From positions 127,915 to 191,914 of the forward strand of contig CAJUFX010000003.1 in NCBI GenBank assembly GCA_910586395.1: 64,000 nt of DNA. Reading direction: 5' to 3'. The first letter of the stretch is position 1. The number at the start of each line of letters is the position of its first letter. The DNA comes from an uncultured Bacteroidales bacterium. GTDB taxonomy: Bacteria > Bacteroidota > Bacteroidia > Bacteroidales > P3. The position numbers and the translations under genes were made by a program. The notes beneath the pieces were generated by a model. It worked only from the letters and a program-made list of their open reading frames with translations, was not told the DNA's origin and did not search any database. Of this stretch, positions 51,763-61,134 are shown piece by piece.

Positions 51763-53955
51763 TTACTGCCCACTGCGGTTTTTCTTGCCTTTCTTACGAA
51801 GTTGATCCAACAGGGGAGAATTGTAATTGAATGTTTTGAGATAACCCGATATAAAATCGGCCTCCTCTTCACGCCCGTCTTCCAGACAAACCATAAGATA
51901 GCAGGCCAAAAGCGGGAAATCCTGTTCAAACGCCAGACGTGAAAACAGACTCTCGGCATTGGAAACATACCGTCCCATGTCTTGCCGTTCGAAATAGTCG
52001 TCCGCCGACAGCCGGTAACGGATAAAGCCCAAACTGTCGGCCACGGCCAAACGCATCCCGGCGGTATCCATGATTTGACGATACCTACGCAAATGTGTCC
52101 ATTGAAGCCGCAACCCACTCAAGCCGGCCGTATCCGACAGACAGGGATGTTCGGTGTCCCGGTCGGTTCGGAACAACGTTTCCGACTCCGCAATCAACAG
52201 ACCGGCCGCTTTCTCGTCGCCGAGTCCCAACTGACGGCGGATTTCCTTGTACTTTGTATCCCATGCCTGCTGTTGTTGCCGACACAGCAACCGCGTACGC
52301 TGTTCTTCGAACACATCGAGCAGACTGTAGAATGGCATCCGGCCTTCCGGTTCCGTTTTTTCGACTATGGCCGAAGCCCTGCGATACAAACTGTCGCTTT
52401 GCGTCAAATCGTTTTGCCACAGCCGGTACTGCGCCTTGTTCAACAATTGTTCGACACAAAGCAAATCGTTGGCCGCCATTTCCGCCTTAAAGTCGGCCGG
52501 CGTCCGCACGGGATAGTATCGGCGGATGGAATCGCCCATCGCGTAAGCCTCCTGTGCCGGGATGAATTGCCGTTTGGCGCGGTAAAGCCGGGCCTGCTCC
52601 ACATAATAATCCCATTGCTTCTGCGCGTAAGCCAACGTCCATTTCTGCTGTTTGATGGAAAGCGGTTCATTGACGGATGGCGCGGGCGCAGCCGATGGGG
52701 AAGGCGGCTGTTGCCTGTCGGCCGCTTCTTCGGCTACGACCGGTTGCTTGCCGGCGGTCTGCATCCCCTCCGCTTGCCGGCGTACCTCCGCCGGCTTGTC
52801 TGTCGTTCGCATCGCGCTTTCCGCCAGCAATTCGGCTTCAGCCTTGACCGATGCCGCTTCCGCCAAACGCAGTTCGGCATCCATGTCGTAAATCACCTCA
52901 GGCGTTAACGGCGGCAATATAAGGCCGGTGCGCGCCGTAATCGTATCGACCATGGCGGCATAATAGGCCTTTTCGTCCGCATCGGCATAACGCATGAACT
53001 GACGGTAATCGGTCAGGATCTTTTCCAACAGCAGAACGCTACGGTCCACGCCATTCATATAATGCTCATAGCGCAGATAGTAGTCATGCGCCGCCAAAGC
53101 CTGCCGTTGCGCCTGCTGGTAAAGCCCGCGTTCAAACGCCTTCTCGGCCACGGCATCGTAGGAATCAAAAATACCCTGATAAGCCGTATAGAGCAGGTTG
53201 CGTTCGCGGTGCGGCAGATAAAACAACGGAAATTCCGGCAACAGATACCGTTTCATTTCCTCATACAGCGTAATCGCATCCTGGTGAAGTCCTTCCGCCG
53301 TCAACTGTTCGATGCGTTCCAGCAATTTGACATACAATACATCGCCCAACGCCCGCACCTTGGGTTGCCACCCCAAGGGCGGCAATGTAGCGCTCGCATA
53401 GCCTAAGCAGGCTGTCCATACGCCCGTCCGCTCGGCTTCGCGCTGCAACTGTGTCCAACGGAACAATACGGCCCGTACGAAAAAACGGTTGTGGGTCAAC
53501 GCCAAATCGATGAACTTGTCCGCTTGCGCCCAATCGGGCGTTTTGGCGTTCAAGGCCTGTAAAGCCTGAATATAGTAAAGGCTGTCGATATACGACCGCC
53601 GGTAATCGACCCCCTGCCGTTTCTCGGCCAGCAGACGCCCTAAATCTGTAGGTATATCCCGATGGGCCTGCAGGCGGTAATAGCGGTAGCATTCGCTTTC
53701 GAGTTCGGAAAGCCGGCAATCGGTTTGCGACAACAAAGGCAAAGTCTGCAAATCGAGTTGACGGAGGCTTTCCATATAATAAGTATAACGGCTTTCGGGC
53801 GAAAGCGTGTCGGCGGGCTGATCCGCCGGTGCCCGCATGGATGCCTGAACCGCCGTCTGTGACGGCATGGGTATCTGAGTCTGTGCCTGAGCCGACACGC
53901 TCAGACCGCAACAGCAGAGGCTGAAACACGTCCCTAAATATCGGTTCAGGCGCAT
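51763..53955 (-). CDS. Secreted helical-repeat protein, unknown function
   Basis: 730 residues with a signal peptide ending near AQAQ (25). The mature protein is nearly all helical with many Tyr, Arg and Leu pairs spaced as in TPR-like or Sel1-like solenoids (for example FDSYDAVAEKAFERGLYQQAQRQALAAHDYYLRYEHY). A Pro/Ala/Ser-rich linker (about 400-440) divides two helical blocks. No catalytic motif or named family is recognised. It lies between phoH (10-base overlap) and the M23 peptidase in one unit, which suggests a scaffold role in the periplasm. Confidence 0.8.
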   Translation of the reverse strand: MRLNRYLGTCFSLCCCGLSVSAQAQTQIPMPSQTAVQASMRAPADQPADTLSPESRYTYYMESLRQLDLQTLPLLSQTDCRLSELESECYRYYRLQAHRDIPTDLGRLLAEKRQGVDYRRSYIDSLYYIQALQALNAKTPDWAQADKFIDLALTHNRFFVRAVLFRWTQLQREAERTGVWTACLGYASATLPPLGWQPKVRALGDVLYVKLLERIEQLTAEGLHQDAITLYEEMKRYLLPEFPLFYLPHRERNLLYTAYQGIFDSYDAVAEKAFERGLYQQAQRQALAAHDYYLRYEHYMNGVDRSVLLLEKILTDYRQFMRYADADEKAYYAAMVDTITARTGLILPPLTPEVIYDMDAELRLAEAASVKAEAELLAESAMRTTDKPAEVRRQAEGMQTAGKQPVVAEEAADRQQPPSPSAAPAPSVNEPLSIKQQKWTLAYAQKQWDYYVEQARLYRAKRQFIPAQEAYAMGDSIRRYYPVRTPADFKAEMAANDLLCVEQLLNKAQYRLWQNDLTQSDSLYRRASAIVEKTEPEGRMPFYSLLDVFEEQRTRLLCRQQQQAWDTKYKEIRRQLGLGDEKAAGLLIAESETLFRTDRDTEHPCLSDTAGLSGLRLQWTHLRRYRQIMDTAGMRLAVADSLGFIRYRLSADDYFERQDMGRYVSNAESLFSRLAFEQDFPLLACYLMVCLEDGREEEADFISGYLKTFNYNSPLLDQLRKKGKKNRSGQ

Positions 53956-54950
53956 GGCTTCGGTTTTGAAGGTTGGTCCGCCGGCGCGCCTTTCGCTTCG
54001 GGTTTGGCGGCCTGTTCATAAGCATGCAGAATGCGCGTGACGATGGGGTGGCGCACGACATCTTCGGCTTTAAGCCGTACGAAGCCGATTTCCGGCACGT
54101 CGGCCAGTATTTTCAGCGCATGCAGGAGACCTGACGGCTGTTTTTCGGGCAGGTCGATTTGGGAGGTATCGCCCGTGATGACGAATTTGGCCGCCCGTCC
54201 CATACGGGTCAGAAACATTTTCATCTGCATGCGCGTGGCATTCTGCGCCTCGTCCAAAATGACAAAGGCTTTGTCCAACGTGCGGCCGCGCATAAACGCC
54301 AGGGGCGCGATTTCGATGATGCCTTCCTCCATATAGCCCAACAGTTTCTGATAGGGCAACATATCTTTGAGCGCGTCGAACAGCGGTTGCATGTAAGGGT
54401 CGAGTTTCTCCCGCATGTCGCCGGGCAGAAACCCCAGGTTCTCGCCGGCTTCCACGGCCGGCCGGGTCAGGATGATGCGCTTTACCTCTTTGTTCTTGAG
54501 TGCATTGACCGCCAAGGCGACGGCCGTATAGGTCTTGCCGCTCCCGGCCGGCCCCACGGCAAACACCATGTCTTTGGCGCGGCAGGCGTCGGCCAAGGCC
54601 TGCTGCCCCGCGGTCAGCGCGCGGATTTGCCGTCCGCCGCTTCCGGCGACCAAAACAGCCGCGGCAGGCACCGCCGATGGCTCGGCCGGTTCCTCCGTTT
54701 CCTGTTCGAAAATGCGTTCCACGTCTTTTTCCGTCAACCGGTTCATACGGTCGTAATGCCACAGCACGAACTTCATTTTCTGCTCCAAATCGGCCAAATG
54801 AGCCGGATCGCCCACGGCTTTGAGCAGATGTCCCCTGAGGATAATGCGCAGTTGTGGAAAATATTTGCGGATAGCGGCCAGTTTCTCTTCGTTCAAACCG
54901 AAGAGTTCCTTGGGATCCGCCTGTTGAATTTCGATATAAGTTTCACTCAT
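53946..54950 (-). CDS. phoH: PhoH-family ATPase
   Basis: 334 residues: an N-terminal KH-like/linker region (1-110), then the P-loop ATPase with Walker A GPAGSGKT (133-140), the segment RIILTRPAVEAGENLGFLPGDMREKLDPYM, AFVILDEAQNAT and GDTSQIDLP. This is the PhoL type, implicated in RNA metabolism or ribosome maturation; the exact function is not established. Pro/Ala-rich patches (about 86-100 and at the very C-terminus) are variable regions. First gene of the unit with the helical protein and M23 peptidase. Confidence 0.93.
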   Translation of the reverse strand: MSETYIEIQQADPKELFGLNEEKLAAIRKYFPQLRIILRGHLLKAVGDPAHLADLEQKMKFVLWHYDRMNRLTEKDVERIFEQETEEPAEPSAVPAAAVLVAGSGGRQIRALTAGQQALADACRAKDMVFAVGPAGSGKTYTAVALAVNALKNKEVKRIILTRPAVEAGENLGFLPGDMREKLDPYMQPLFDALKDMLPYQKLLGYMEEGIIEIAPLAFMRGRTLDKAFVILDEAQNATRMQMKMFLTRMGRAAKFVITGDTSQIDLPEKQPSGLLHALKILADVPEIGFVRLKAEDVVRHPIVTRILHAYEQAAKPEAKGAPADQPSKPKPCA

Positions 54951-55034
54951 ATATTAAGGTAGCCGGAGGTAGCGCGCCATGCGGCCGGGGCGACCCCGAC
55001 CGCCGGTCAGCGGGTGACGCATCCTATCTTGACG

Positions 55035-55042
55035 CAAAATTA
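55035..55042 (-). promoter_or_regulatory. Promoter -7 element TAATTTTG of phoH
   Basis: Exact TAnnTTTG on the minus strand; a TTTG is 24 bases upstream, further than usual. Predicted leader about 80 bases. Confidence 0.6.
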
Positions 55043-55074
55043 GCACAAATTTTGATAAATGCCCGCCAAATGAT

Positions 55075-55082
55075 TATTTTTG
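55075..55082 (+). promoter_or_regulatory. Promoter -7 element TATTTTTG of the SAM hydrolase gene
   Basis: Exact TAnnTTTG with TTTG (55051-55054) exactly 20 bases upstream. Divergent from the phoH promoter. Leader about 17 bases. Confidence 0.8.
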
Positions 55083-55104
55083 CTTAAAATAAGCGGGATA
55101 TCAG

Positions 55105-55965
55105 ATGTCAATAGTAACACTTTTAAGCGATTGGGGGCTGTCCGATTACTATGCGGCCGCCGTCAAGGGCCGCTTGTACGGCGAGTGGCCGGAAGTGCGC
55201 GTCGTCGATATCTCGCATCAGATTCCAAAATACGACATCGTTTCAGCCGCTTACGTCCTTCGGCAGGCCTACCCGTATTTTCCACAAGGCACCATCCACT
55301 GCATAGGCGTCAACGACATCGCAACCGAAAAACAACCGCATATCATCGTTCTGGAAGCCGGCCAGTATTTCATCGGAACCGACAACGGCCTGTTCACGCG
55401 TCTTTTCGATCATAAACCGGCCGCGGCCTGGCGCATCCTGCTGGCCCCCGACGGCCACGCCGCCACCTTCCCGTCGCTCAACCTGTTTCCGCTCGTGGCC
55501 CTGCATTTGGGGCGAGGCGGTCATCCGGAAGAAATAGGCGAGCCATACGGCTGGCCGGACAGAAACTTCAACATGCACACGAACGTGGCCTTTTGCGATT
55601 ACGATTATGCGCCGGACGGCCGACCGGCAGGCGCCTGCATTACCGGCAGCATCATCTATATCGACAGCTACGGCAACGGCGTCACGAACATCACGCGGCC
55701 AATGTTCGAACAGGCGTTGGCCGAATTTCCGCGTTTCGAAATCCGGCTTCAGTCTTACGATGCCCGCCGCGGCAAAAAACCGTTCAACAGGATTAGCCGC
55801 GTTTATGCCGATGAACCCGAAGCCGACCTGTGCGCCTTGTTTTTAGACAACCAACAGTTGGAAATATCGTTGAGCCATGCTTCGGCAGCCCAATTGATCA
55901 ACATGAAACTCGGTTCGGCCGTCCGGATTTATTTCCGCCCTGGGCAAACCGTTATAACCGGTTAA
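55105..55965 (+). CDS. SAM hydrolase / hydroxide adenosyltransferase family (DUF62)
   Basis: Predicted to hydrolyse S-adenosylmethionine to adenosine and methionine using activated hydroxide. 286 residues; start VTLLSDWGLSDYYAAAVKG with the family Asp residues, VVDISHQIP, the FIGTDNGLFTRL segment (FxxPDNG-like) and YIDSYGNGVTNI before the C-terminal barrel domain, which is the canonical family layout. ATG 55105 gives the normal start. The GldFG fusion gene begins 13 bases after its stop. Confidence 0.92.
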   Translation: MSIVTLLSDWGLSDYYAAAVKGRLYGEWPEVRVVDISHQIPKYDIVSAAYVLRQAYPYFPQGTIHCIGVNDIATEKQPHIIVLEAGQYFIGTDNGLFTRLFDHKPAAAWRILLAPDGHAATFPSLNLFPLVALHLGRGGHPEEIGEPYGWPDRNFNMHTNVAFCDYDYAPDGRPAGACITGSIIYIDSYGNGVTNITRPMFEQALAEFPRFEIRLQSYDARRGKKPFNRISRVYADEPEADLCALFLDNQQLEISLSHASAAQLINMKLGSAVRIYFRPGQTVITG

Positions 55966-55978
55966 GCCGTAATTTTTT

Positions 55979-58351
55979 ATGTTCGCCATCGTCAAAAAAG
56001 AAATCCGCTCGTTTTTCGCCGGCCCGTCGGCCTACCTGACGGGAACCGTATTTCTCGTACTCAACGCCTGCGTGCTGTTCATCCTGCCCACGCCCTACAA
56101 CCTGTTCGACAGCGGTTTCGCCGCCATGGACGGCTTTTTCGAATGGATGCCGCTCGTGTTCCTGTTTCTGATTCCGGCTCTCTGCATGCGCGGTTTCGCG
56201 GAAGAAAAGAAGACCGGCACGCTCGAAACGCTGCTGACGCGCCCCGTATCGGAAGCCGCCATCGTGGGCGGCAAGTGGTTGGCCGTCTTCATCCTGCTGG
56301 TTTTATTCCTGTTGCCGGCCTTCCTTTACCGTTACTGCCTGTCTGAACTCGCCACGCCGCCGGGCAATATCGACCGGGCCGCCTTTTGGGGCGCGTTTGT
56401 CGGCGTCTTGCTGCTGGGGAGCGTCTTTATCTCGATAGGGCTTTGCCTCTCGGCCTGTACGCGCAGTCAAATGATGGCGTTCATCCTGTCGGCCGCCGCC
56501 TGCGCCGTATTCTACTGGGGCTTTGACGCGCTGTCACGCCTGCCGCTTTTCGGCCGCTTCGACTTACAGACGGCCTCTCTCGGCCTGCGTCACCACTACC
56601 GTTCGTTGAGCCGCGGCGTCATCGATTTGCGCGACGTGGTCTATTACATCGTGCTCGCCGCCCTTTTCTTCGGCTTGACGGTCCTGCGCATCGCACGGCA
56701 GCGGAAAAGCCTGAAACGGCCGGCCATCGGCCTTGCGGGCGGGCTTCTACTCATCAGCATAGGCGCCGCCGTCTGGGGCGGCCGCTGGGATCTGACGGCC
56801 GACAAACGCTATACGCTCCTGCCTGTCTCGAAAGAGATTCTGCAATCCGGCAAAGAGCCCGTCTTGGTCAAGGTCTATCTGACGGGCGACCTGCCGGCGG
56901 CCTTCAAGCGCATGGAAAAGAGCCTGCGCGAACTGCTTGACGAGTGCCGGCTCTACCGGCCCGACCTGCGTTACCGTTTCATCGACATCTACGAGGCCGA
57001 ATCGGCCAAAAGCGAAGCGCTCGTGCGCGAACTCATGGAAAAAGGATTGGAGCCGACCCAACTCGAAGTCAAGACCAAAGAGGGGATGACGCGCCGGCTG
57101 ATTTTTCCGTGCGCCGAACTGACGATAGGCGAGCGGACGCTGCCGCTCAACCTGTTGCAACCGCAACTCGGCCAGGACGCCCAAAACACGCTGAACCGCA
57201 GCGTCGAAAACCTGGAACTGCAACTCATTCAGGCGATCCGGCTCATGGAGACGCCACCCGCCCAGCGCGTGGCCTTTCTCGAAGGCCAGGGCGAATGGCC
57301 GTTCAGCCGCACGCTCTCGGTAGGCAAGGCCCTGAGCCTTTTTTACCGCACCGAACGCTGGGCTTTCGGCGACACCACGCCGCTCGAAGCCTACGACCTG
57401 CTGATTGTGGCACGGCCGACCGAAGCGTTCAGCGAAGCGGACAAATACCGGATTGACCAATACGTCATGCAGGGCGGCAAGCTGTTATGGCTGATCGACC
57501 CGAGCAACGCCAGTATGGATTCCCTGCGCAAGTACGAAGAGGAACTGGCCTTGCTCCATCCGCTCAACTGGGAGGAGGTCTGGTTCCGCTACGGCTTCCG
57601 TCTGCGCAACGAACTGATTTTAGATCTTAACGCCTGCCCGTCGCCGGTCGTGACCGGGTATATGGGCAACCGGCCGCTTATCGAATTCATCCCGAACGTT
57701 TATCGCCCCGTGCTTCTGCCGGCCGATTCGGTCATGGGCCGACAGCTGGAACCGCTCTGCGGCGAGTTCGTAGCCGGCGTGGACACCATCGCCAACGCCT
57801 TGGTCAAACGGCCGTTGCTACAGACTTCGGCCCATACGCGCCGCGTGCCGCTGCCGCATGCCGTTTCGGCCGACCTCATGCGCGAGCAACTGGAACCCGA
57901 ATTATTTGAGGGTGGCGTACAGACCGTGGGCTGGTGGATAGAGGGCGTCTTCGAATCGGCCTTCAAGGCGCGGCGCCCCGAAGCGACCGCCTCTATGGGG
58001 GCTTTCCGGGCGCAGAGCGAACCGACAGCCATGGTTGTCATCGGCGACGGCGACCTGATACGCAACGACTTCGACCCGCGGAGCGGGGAGGCCTTTCCGG
58101 CCGGTTTCGACCCTTACGCCGCCCGTCTCTACGGCAATCAGGATTTCCTGATACGCACCGTACACCTGCTCTGCGGCCATCCCGAATGGATACCGCTCAG
58201 GGAACGGCAGATCGCGTGGCGGCTGTTGGACGCCGCCCGCGTGGAACAGACGCGCGGCCGCTGGACGGTCGTGCTGCTGGCCGTGCCGTTGGCCGTACTT
58301 TTCGCGCTCGGTTTCGGCCTCGGCCATCTACGAAAGAAAAACTTTAAATGA
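55979..58351 (+). CDS. GldF-GldG fusion, ABC-2 transporter permease plus Gld-type periplasmic domain
   Basis: 790 residues. Residues 1-245 are an ABC-2-type membrane domain with six predicted helices and the GldF hallmark FLFLIPALCMRGFAEEKKTGTLETLLTRPVSE. A TM helix (about 252-270) begins the GldG part: WDLTADKRYTLLPVSKEILQ, a long periplasmic domain (280-755) and a last TM helix (763-785). In Flavobacterium GldF and GldG are separate and work with the ATPase GldA. No GldA gene is in the window. It overlaps the DUF4340-like gene by 4 bases. Confidence 0.9.
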   Translation: MFAIVKKEIRSFFAGPSAYLTGTVFLVLNACVLFILPTPYNLFDSGFAAMDGFFEWMPLVFLFLIPALCMRGFAEEKKTGTLETLLTRPVSEAAIVGGKWLAVFILLVLFLLPAFLYRYCLSELATPPGNIDRAAFWGAFVGVLLLGSVFISIGLCLSACTRSQMMAFILSAAACAVFYWGFDALSRLPLFGRFDLQTASLGLRHHYRSLSRGVIDLRDVVYYIVLAALFFGLTVLRIARQRKSLKRPAIGLAGGLLLISIGAAVWGGRWDLTADKRYTLLPVSKEILQSGKEPVLVKVYLTGDLPAAFKRMEKSLRELLDECRLYRPDLRYRFIDIYEAESAKSEALVRELMEKGLEPTQLEVKTKEGMTRRLIFPCAELTIGERTLPLNLLQPQLGQDAQNTLNRSVENLELQLIQAIRLMETPPAQRVAFLEGQGEWPFSRTLSVGKALSLFYRTERWAFGDTTPLEAYDLLIVARPTEAFSEADKYRIDQYVMQGGKLLWLIDPSNASMDSLRKYEEELALLHPLNWEEVWFRYGFRLRNELILDLNACPSPVVTGYMGNRPLIEFIPNVYRPVLLPADSVMGRQLEPLCGEFVAGVDTIANALVKRPLLQTSAHTRRVPLPHAVSADLMREQLEPELFEGGVQTVGWWIEGVFESAFKARRPEATASMGAFRAQSEPTAMVVIGDGDLIRNDFDPRSGEAFPAGFDPYAARLYGNQDFLIRTVHLLCGHPEWIPLRERQIAWRLLDAARVEQTRGRWTVVLLAVPLAVLFALGFGLGHLRKKNFK

Positions 58352-59436
58352 GCATGCGAATAAAACTGACAAACAAAATACTAGTATATCTCTTAATAAC
58401 GCTCGCCATCGGCTTGGCCGGCCTTTACGCCTTCCGCCTGCAGGGGCGGCAACGGTCGCTCAACCTGCGGGCGGCGACGGCCGAGGTTGTGGAAATCCGG
58501 CTTCGCGTGGCCGACACGTCGGTCCGGCTGTTCCGGCGGGCGGACGAATGGAGGCTGTCGCATCCGGCCCTGTCTGTGTCCGTCATGGCCGACGAGGCGG
58601 CCGTGGAGACGCTTTTGGACGACCTGAGGCATTGGGAGGTCAAGACGTTGGTGCCGGCCGAAGACTTTGAGACGGCAGCCGATACCGTCTCCACGCCCGT
58701 TTCAGGCCGCCTGCGCGTCTATACGCAGGGACGTTGGGGCGGTCTTTTCGGCCACCGCAAGGTATGGGACGGCCGTTTCCGTCGGAGCGACCGCGCGCTC
58801 TACCTGCGGGACAGCCGACGCCTTTACAGCCGCCTCTACGATCCGAGGCGGGCGGGCGAGGGCGGGGAAGCCGCCCTCGCGGCGGACTGCACGACCGCCC
58901 TCCGGCACTGGCGCGACCGCTGGATATCCCACTACTATTATTATGACATCGCCCGGGCCGAATGGCAGTCCGCCGACGGCCGGCGTTTCGTCTATACGCC
59001 GCCAACGGCCGCCGCGGGGACGACGCCGGCCGACCGCCCGTTCCATCCCCAACCGGCGGAGGGGGCGGCCTCCCCCTCCGGAAGCCCTGAAGCCGCCCTG
59101 TCGGCTTTCCGCGGCGTACGTTTCGACCGCTACGCCGAACCGGCCGACTCGGCCGCCCTCGCAACAGCCCTGAACGCGCCGCCCGCCGCCGTCTTCTCGG
59201 TCGTCTCCACCGCCGGCGACAGCACGCGCCTGACCGCCTACACGCTCTACGACACGGCCGGCCGGGCCGACTGGTTCCGCCTCTGCGGCATTCTGGACCG
59301 CCATACCGTGCCGGCCGCCGTCAAGGGCCATCGTCCGGCCGCCCCCCTCCGCACGCGCGACACGGTCTTCCTCAACTACCCGCCGCTCGACCGCCTGCGC
59401 GCCGCCCTGGCCACGTATCCCCTCAACGAGCCTTGA
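58348..59436 (+). CDS. DUF4340-like membrane-anchored protein, partner of GldFG
   Basis: 362 residues with one N-terminal TM helix (about 11-28) and a periplasmic remainder. DUF4340 proteins often follow GldG-type genes, and the start (KLTNKILVYLLITLAIGLAGLYAF), the early RLRVADTSVRLFRRADEWRLSHPALSVSVMADEAAVETLLDDL repeat-like unit and the position fit. A linker rich in Pro, Ala and Gly (about 215-250) is unusual. High GC here produces unusually dense Ala/Arg codons. Function in the transporter is unknown. Confidence 0.75.
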   Translation: MSMRIKLTNKILVYLLITLAIGLAGLYAFRLQGRQRSLNLRAATAEVVEIRLRVADTSVRLFRRADEWRLSHPALSVSVMADEAAVETLLDDLRHWEVKTLVPAEDFETAADTVSTPVSGRLRVYTQGRWGGLFGHRKVWDGRFRRSDRALYLRDSRRLYSRLYDPRRAGEGGEAALAADCTTALRHWRDRWISHYYYYDIARAEWQSADGRRFVYTPPTAAAGTTPADRPFHPQPAEGAASPSGSPEAALSAFRGVRFDRYAEPADSAALATALNAPPAAVFSVVSTAGDSTRLTAYTLYDTAGRADWFRLCGILDRHTVPAAVKGHRPAAPLRTRDTVFLNYPPLDRLRAALATYPLNEP

Positions 59437-59522
59437 AACCGAACTTCTTAACAGGCACGATCGCTTGGCCGCACTGCTGAGCCACCATTTCAGACCGATT
59501 TGTAAAAACGGCAAAATAAAAG

Positions 59523-59530
59523 TATATTTG
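59523..59530 (+). promoter_or_regulatory. Promoter -7 element TATATTTG of dnaN
   Basis: Exact TAnnTTTG with TTTG (59499-59502) exactly 20 bases upstream. Predicted leader about 44 bases. Confidence 0.85.
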
Positions 59531-59578
59531 CATTGCTTTTAAGCCTAACGCGATTATATACCGAAAACCTTATATTCT

Positions 59579-60706
59579 ATGAGATTCATCGTCAACAGCC
59601 AGGTTCTGCTCAAACATCTGCAGGCCGTAGGCGGCGTCATTTCCACCAACACGTCCATGCCCATTCTGGAGAATTACCTGTTCGACCTGCGGGGTTCGGA
59701 ACTCTCCATCATCGGCTCCAACGCCGAAACCACGATTATGGTGACGCTTGAAGTGGAATCGAACGAAGACGGCCGCGTGGCCATTCCCTCCAAGATGTTG
59801 CAGGAAATCGTCAAGACGTTCCCCGACATGCCGATGGTGTTCCAGATAGACAACGACAATTTCGGCGTCGAAATCTCGGTAGGCGAGGACGGCAATTACA
59901 AACTGGCCGGCGAAGACCCCGCCGCCTATACTGAAATCCCGATGGTGGAAGGCGAACTCGGCAAAACCGAATTGCCGGCCGACCTGCTTTCGAGCGCGAT
60001 TTCCAAGACCGTCTTCGCGACGGGTAACGACGCATTGCGCATGGTTATGTCGGGCGTCTATTTCGAACTCTCGCCCGAAAACCTGACGTTCGTGGCCACC
60101 GACGCCCACAAGCTCGTCCGTTATCGCCGTACCGACGCCCACGCGGCGGCCAGCGGTCATTTCATCGTGCCCAAGCGCGCGTTGTTGCAACTTAAGAACG
60201 TGCTTTCGCTACGCAAGGAAAACGTGCCCGTCACGATGGTCTATAACGACCGCAACGTATTCTTCTCGTTTGAGAAAGTACAGATTATCTGCCGCCTCAT
60301 CGATGGCAAATACCCCAACTACGATGCGGTCATCCCGAAAGACAACCCGCACCGCCTCACGATCGACCGCGCCTCTTTCCTGACGGCCCTGCGCCGCATC
60401 GCGATTTTCGCCGAACAGTCGGTTCCCCAGGCGCGCTTGAAAATCAGCGGCAAGGAACTGCTCCTCTCGGCCGAAGACGTGGCCAAGTCGAACGCGGCCA
60501 AAGAAAAACTCGCATGCCAGTACGAGGGCGAACCGATAGAAATCGGTTTCAACGCCAAATTCCTCATCGAAATGCTCAACAACATCGAGACCGAGGAAGT
60601 CTGCCTCGCGATGTCGCATCCGAGCCGGGCGGGCATATTGCTGCCGGTCAACAATGCCGACGAAGCCGAAGACATCCTCATGCTCGTCATGCCGGTGGCC
60701 CTGTAA
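59579..60706 (+). CDS. dnaN: DNA polymerase III sliding clamp, beta subunit
   Basis: Ring-shaped processivity factor of DNA polymerase III. 375 residues in three clamp domains: start MRFIVNSQVLLKHLQAVGGVI, the TLEVESNEDGRVAIPSKMLQEIVKTFPD first-domain end, FATGNDALRMVMSGVYF, and C-terminal FLIEMLNNIETEEVCLAMSHPSRAGILLPV. The end MPVAL is the normal C-terminus, with M/P residues for binding polymerase partners. holA at 35263-36300 opens it. Confidence 0.97.
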   Translation: MRFIVNSQVLLKHLQAVGGVISTNTSMPILENYLFDLRGSELSIIGSNAETTIMVTLEVESNEDGRVAIPSKMLQEIVKTFPDMPMVFQIDNDNFGVEISVGEDGNYKLAGEDPAAYTEIPMVEGELGKTELPADLLSSAISKTVFATGNDALRMVMSGVYFELSPENLTFVATDAHKLVRYRRTDAHAAASGHFIVPKRALLQLKNVLSLRKENVPVTMVYNDRNVFFSFEKVQIICRLIDGKYPNYDAVIPKDNPHRLTIDRASFLTALRRIAIFAEQSVPQARLKISGKELLLSAEDVAKSNAAKEKLACQYEGEPIEIGFNAKFLIEMLNNIETEEVCLAMSHPSRAGILLPVNNADEAEDILMLVMPVAL

Positions 60707-60785
60707 AAGGCGACCGCGAAAAACCGCGAAAACCCGCCGGAAACAAACCCGGCAATACTTTATAAACAATCTAAACAATTATACT

Positions 60786-61013
60786 ATGGCTAAAATCAAA
60801 GGAGAAATCGTAGTAGACAAGGAACGCTGCAAAGGTTGCGAAGTCTGCACGACCGCTTGCCCGACCAAGACGATCGGCATGTCTAAAGAAGTGAACGGCA
60901 AAGGCTACCACTTTGCCATGATGATCAGCGACACCTGCATCGGCTGTGCGTCTTGCGCGATGATCTGCCCCGACGGCGTCATCACGGTTTACAAGGCCAA
61001 AATCGAAGAATAA
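60786..61013 (+). CDS. 2[4Fe-4S] ferredoxin-type delta subunit of a 2-oxoacid oxidoreductase
   Basis: 75 residues with two perfect 4Fe-4S motifs: CKGCEVCTTACP and CIGCASCAMICP. It is the likely electron-transfer subunit of the enzyme encoded by the next three genes, or a free ferredoxin. I chose the ATG at 60786 (MAKIKGEIVVDKERCKGC) because the longer frame from 60654 begins inside dnaN. No exact -7 box precedes it; TACTTTAT at about 60757 is one base off. Confidence 0.93.
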   Translation: MAKIKGEIVVDKERCKGCEVCTTACPTKTIGMSKEVNGKGYHFAMMISDTCIGCASCAMICPDGVITVYKAKIEE

Positions 61014-61134
61014 GCAGGGGAGCGAATCCCACGTTTTCAAGAGGCCGAAACCATACCCGGTTTGCCTGGGCATGGCCGGAACCGGAAAACGCGCCTTGAA
61101 AAGGAATTAAAACAACAACAAAAGCATAAAAGTA

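Noticed and set aside
51753..52118. N-terminal extension of the M23 peptidase
   Set aside because: The upstream 122 codons lie in another frame of the helical-repeat gene. The ATG at 51752 is followed by a good signal peptide.
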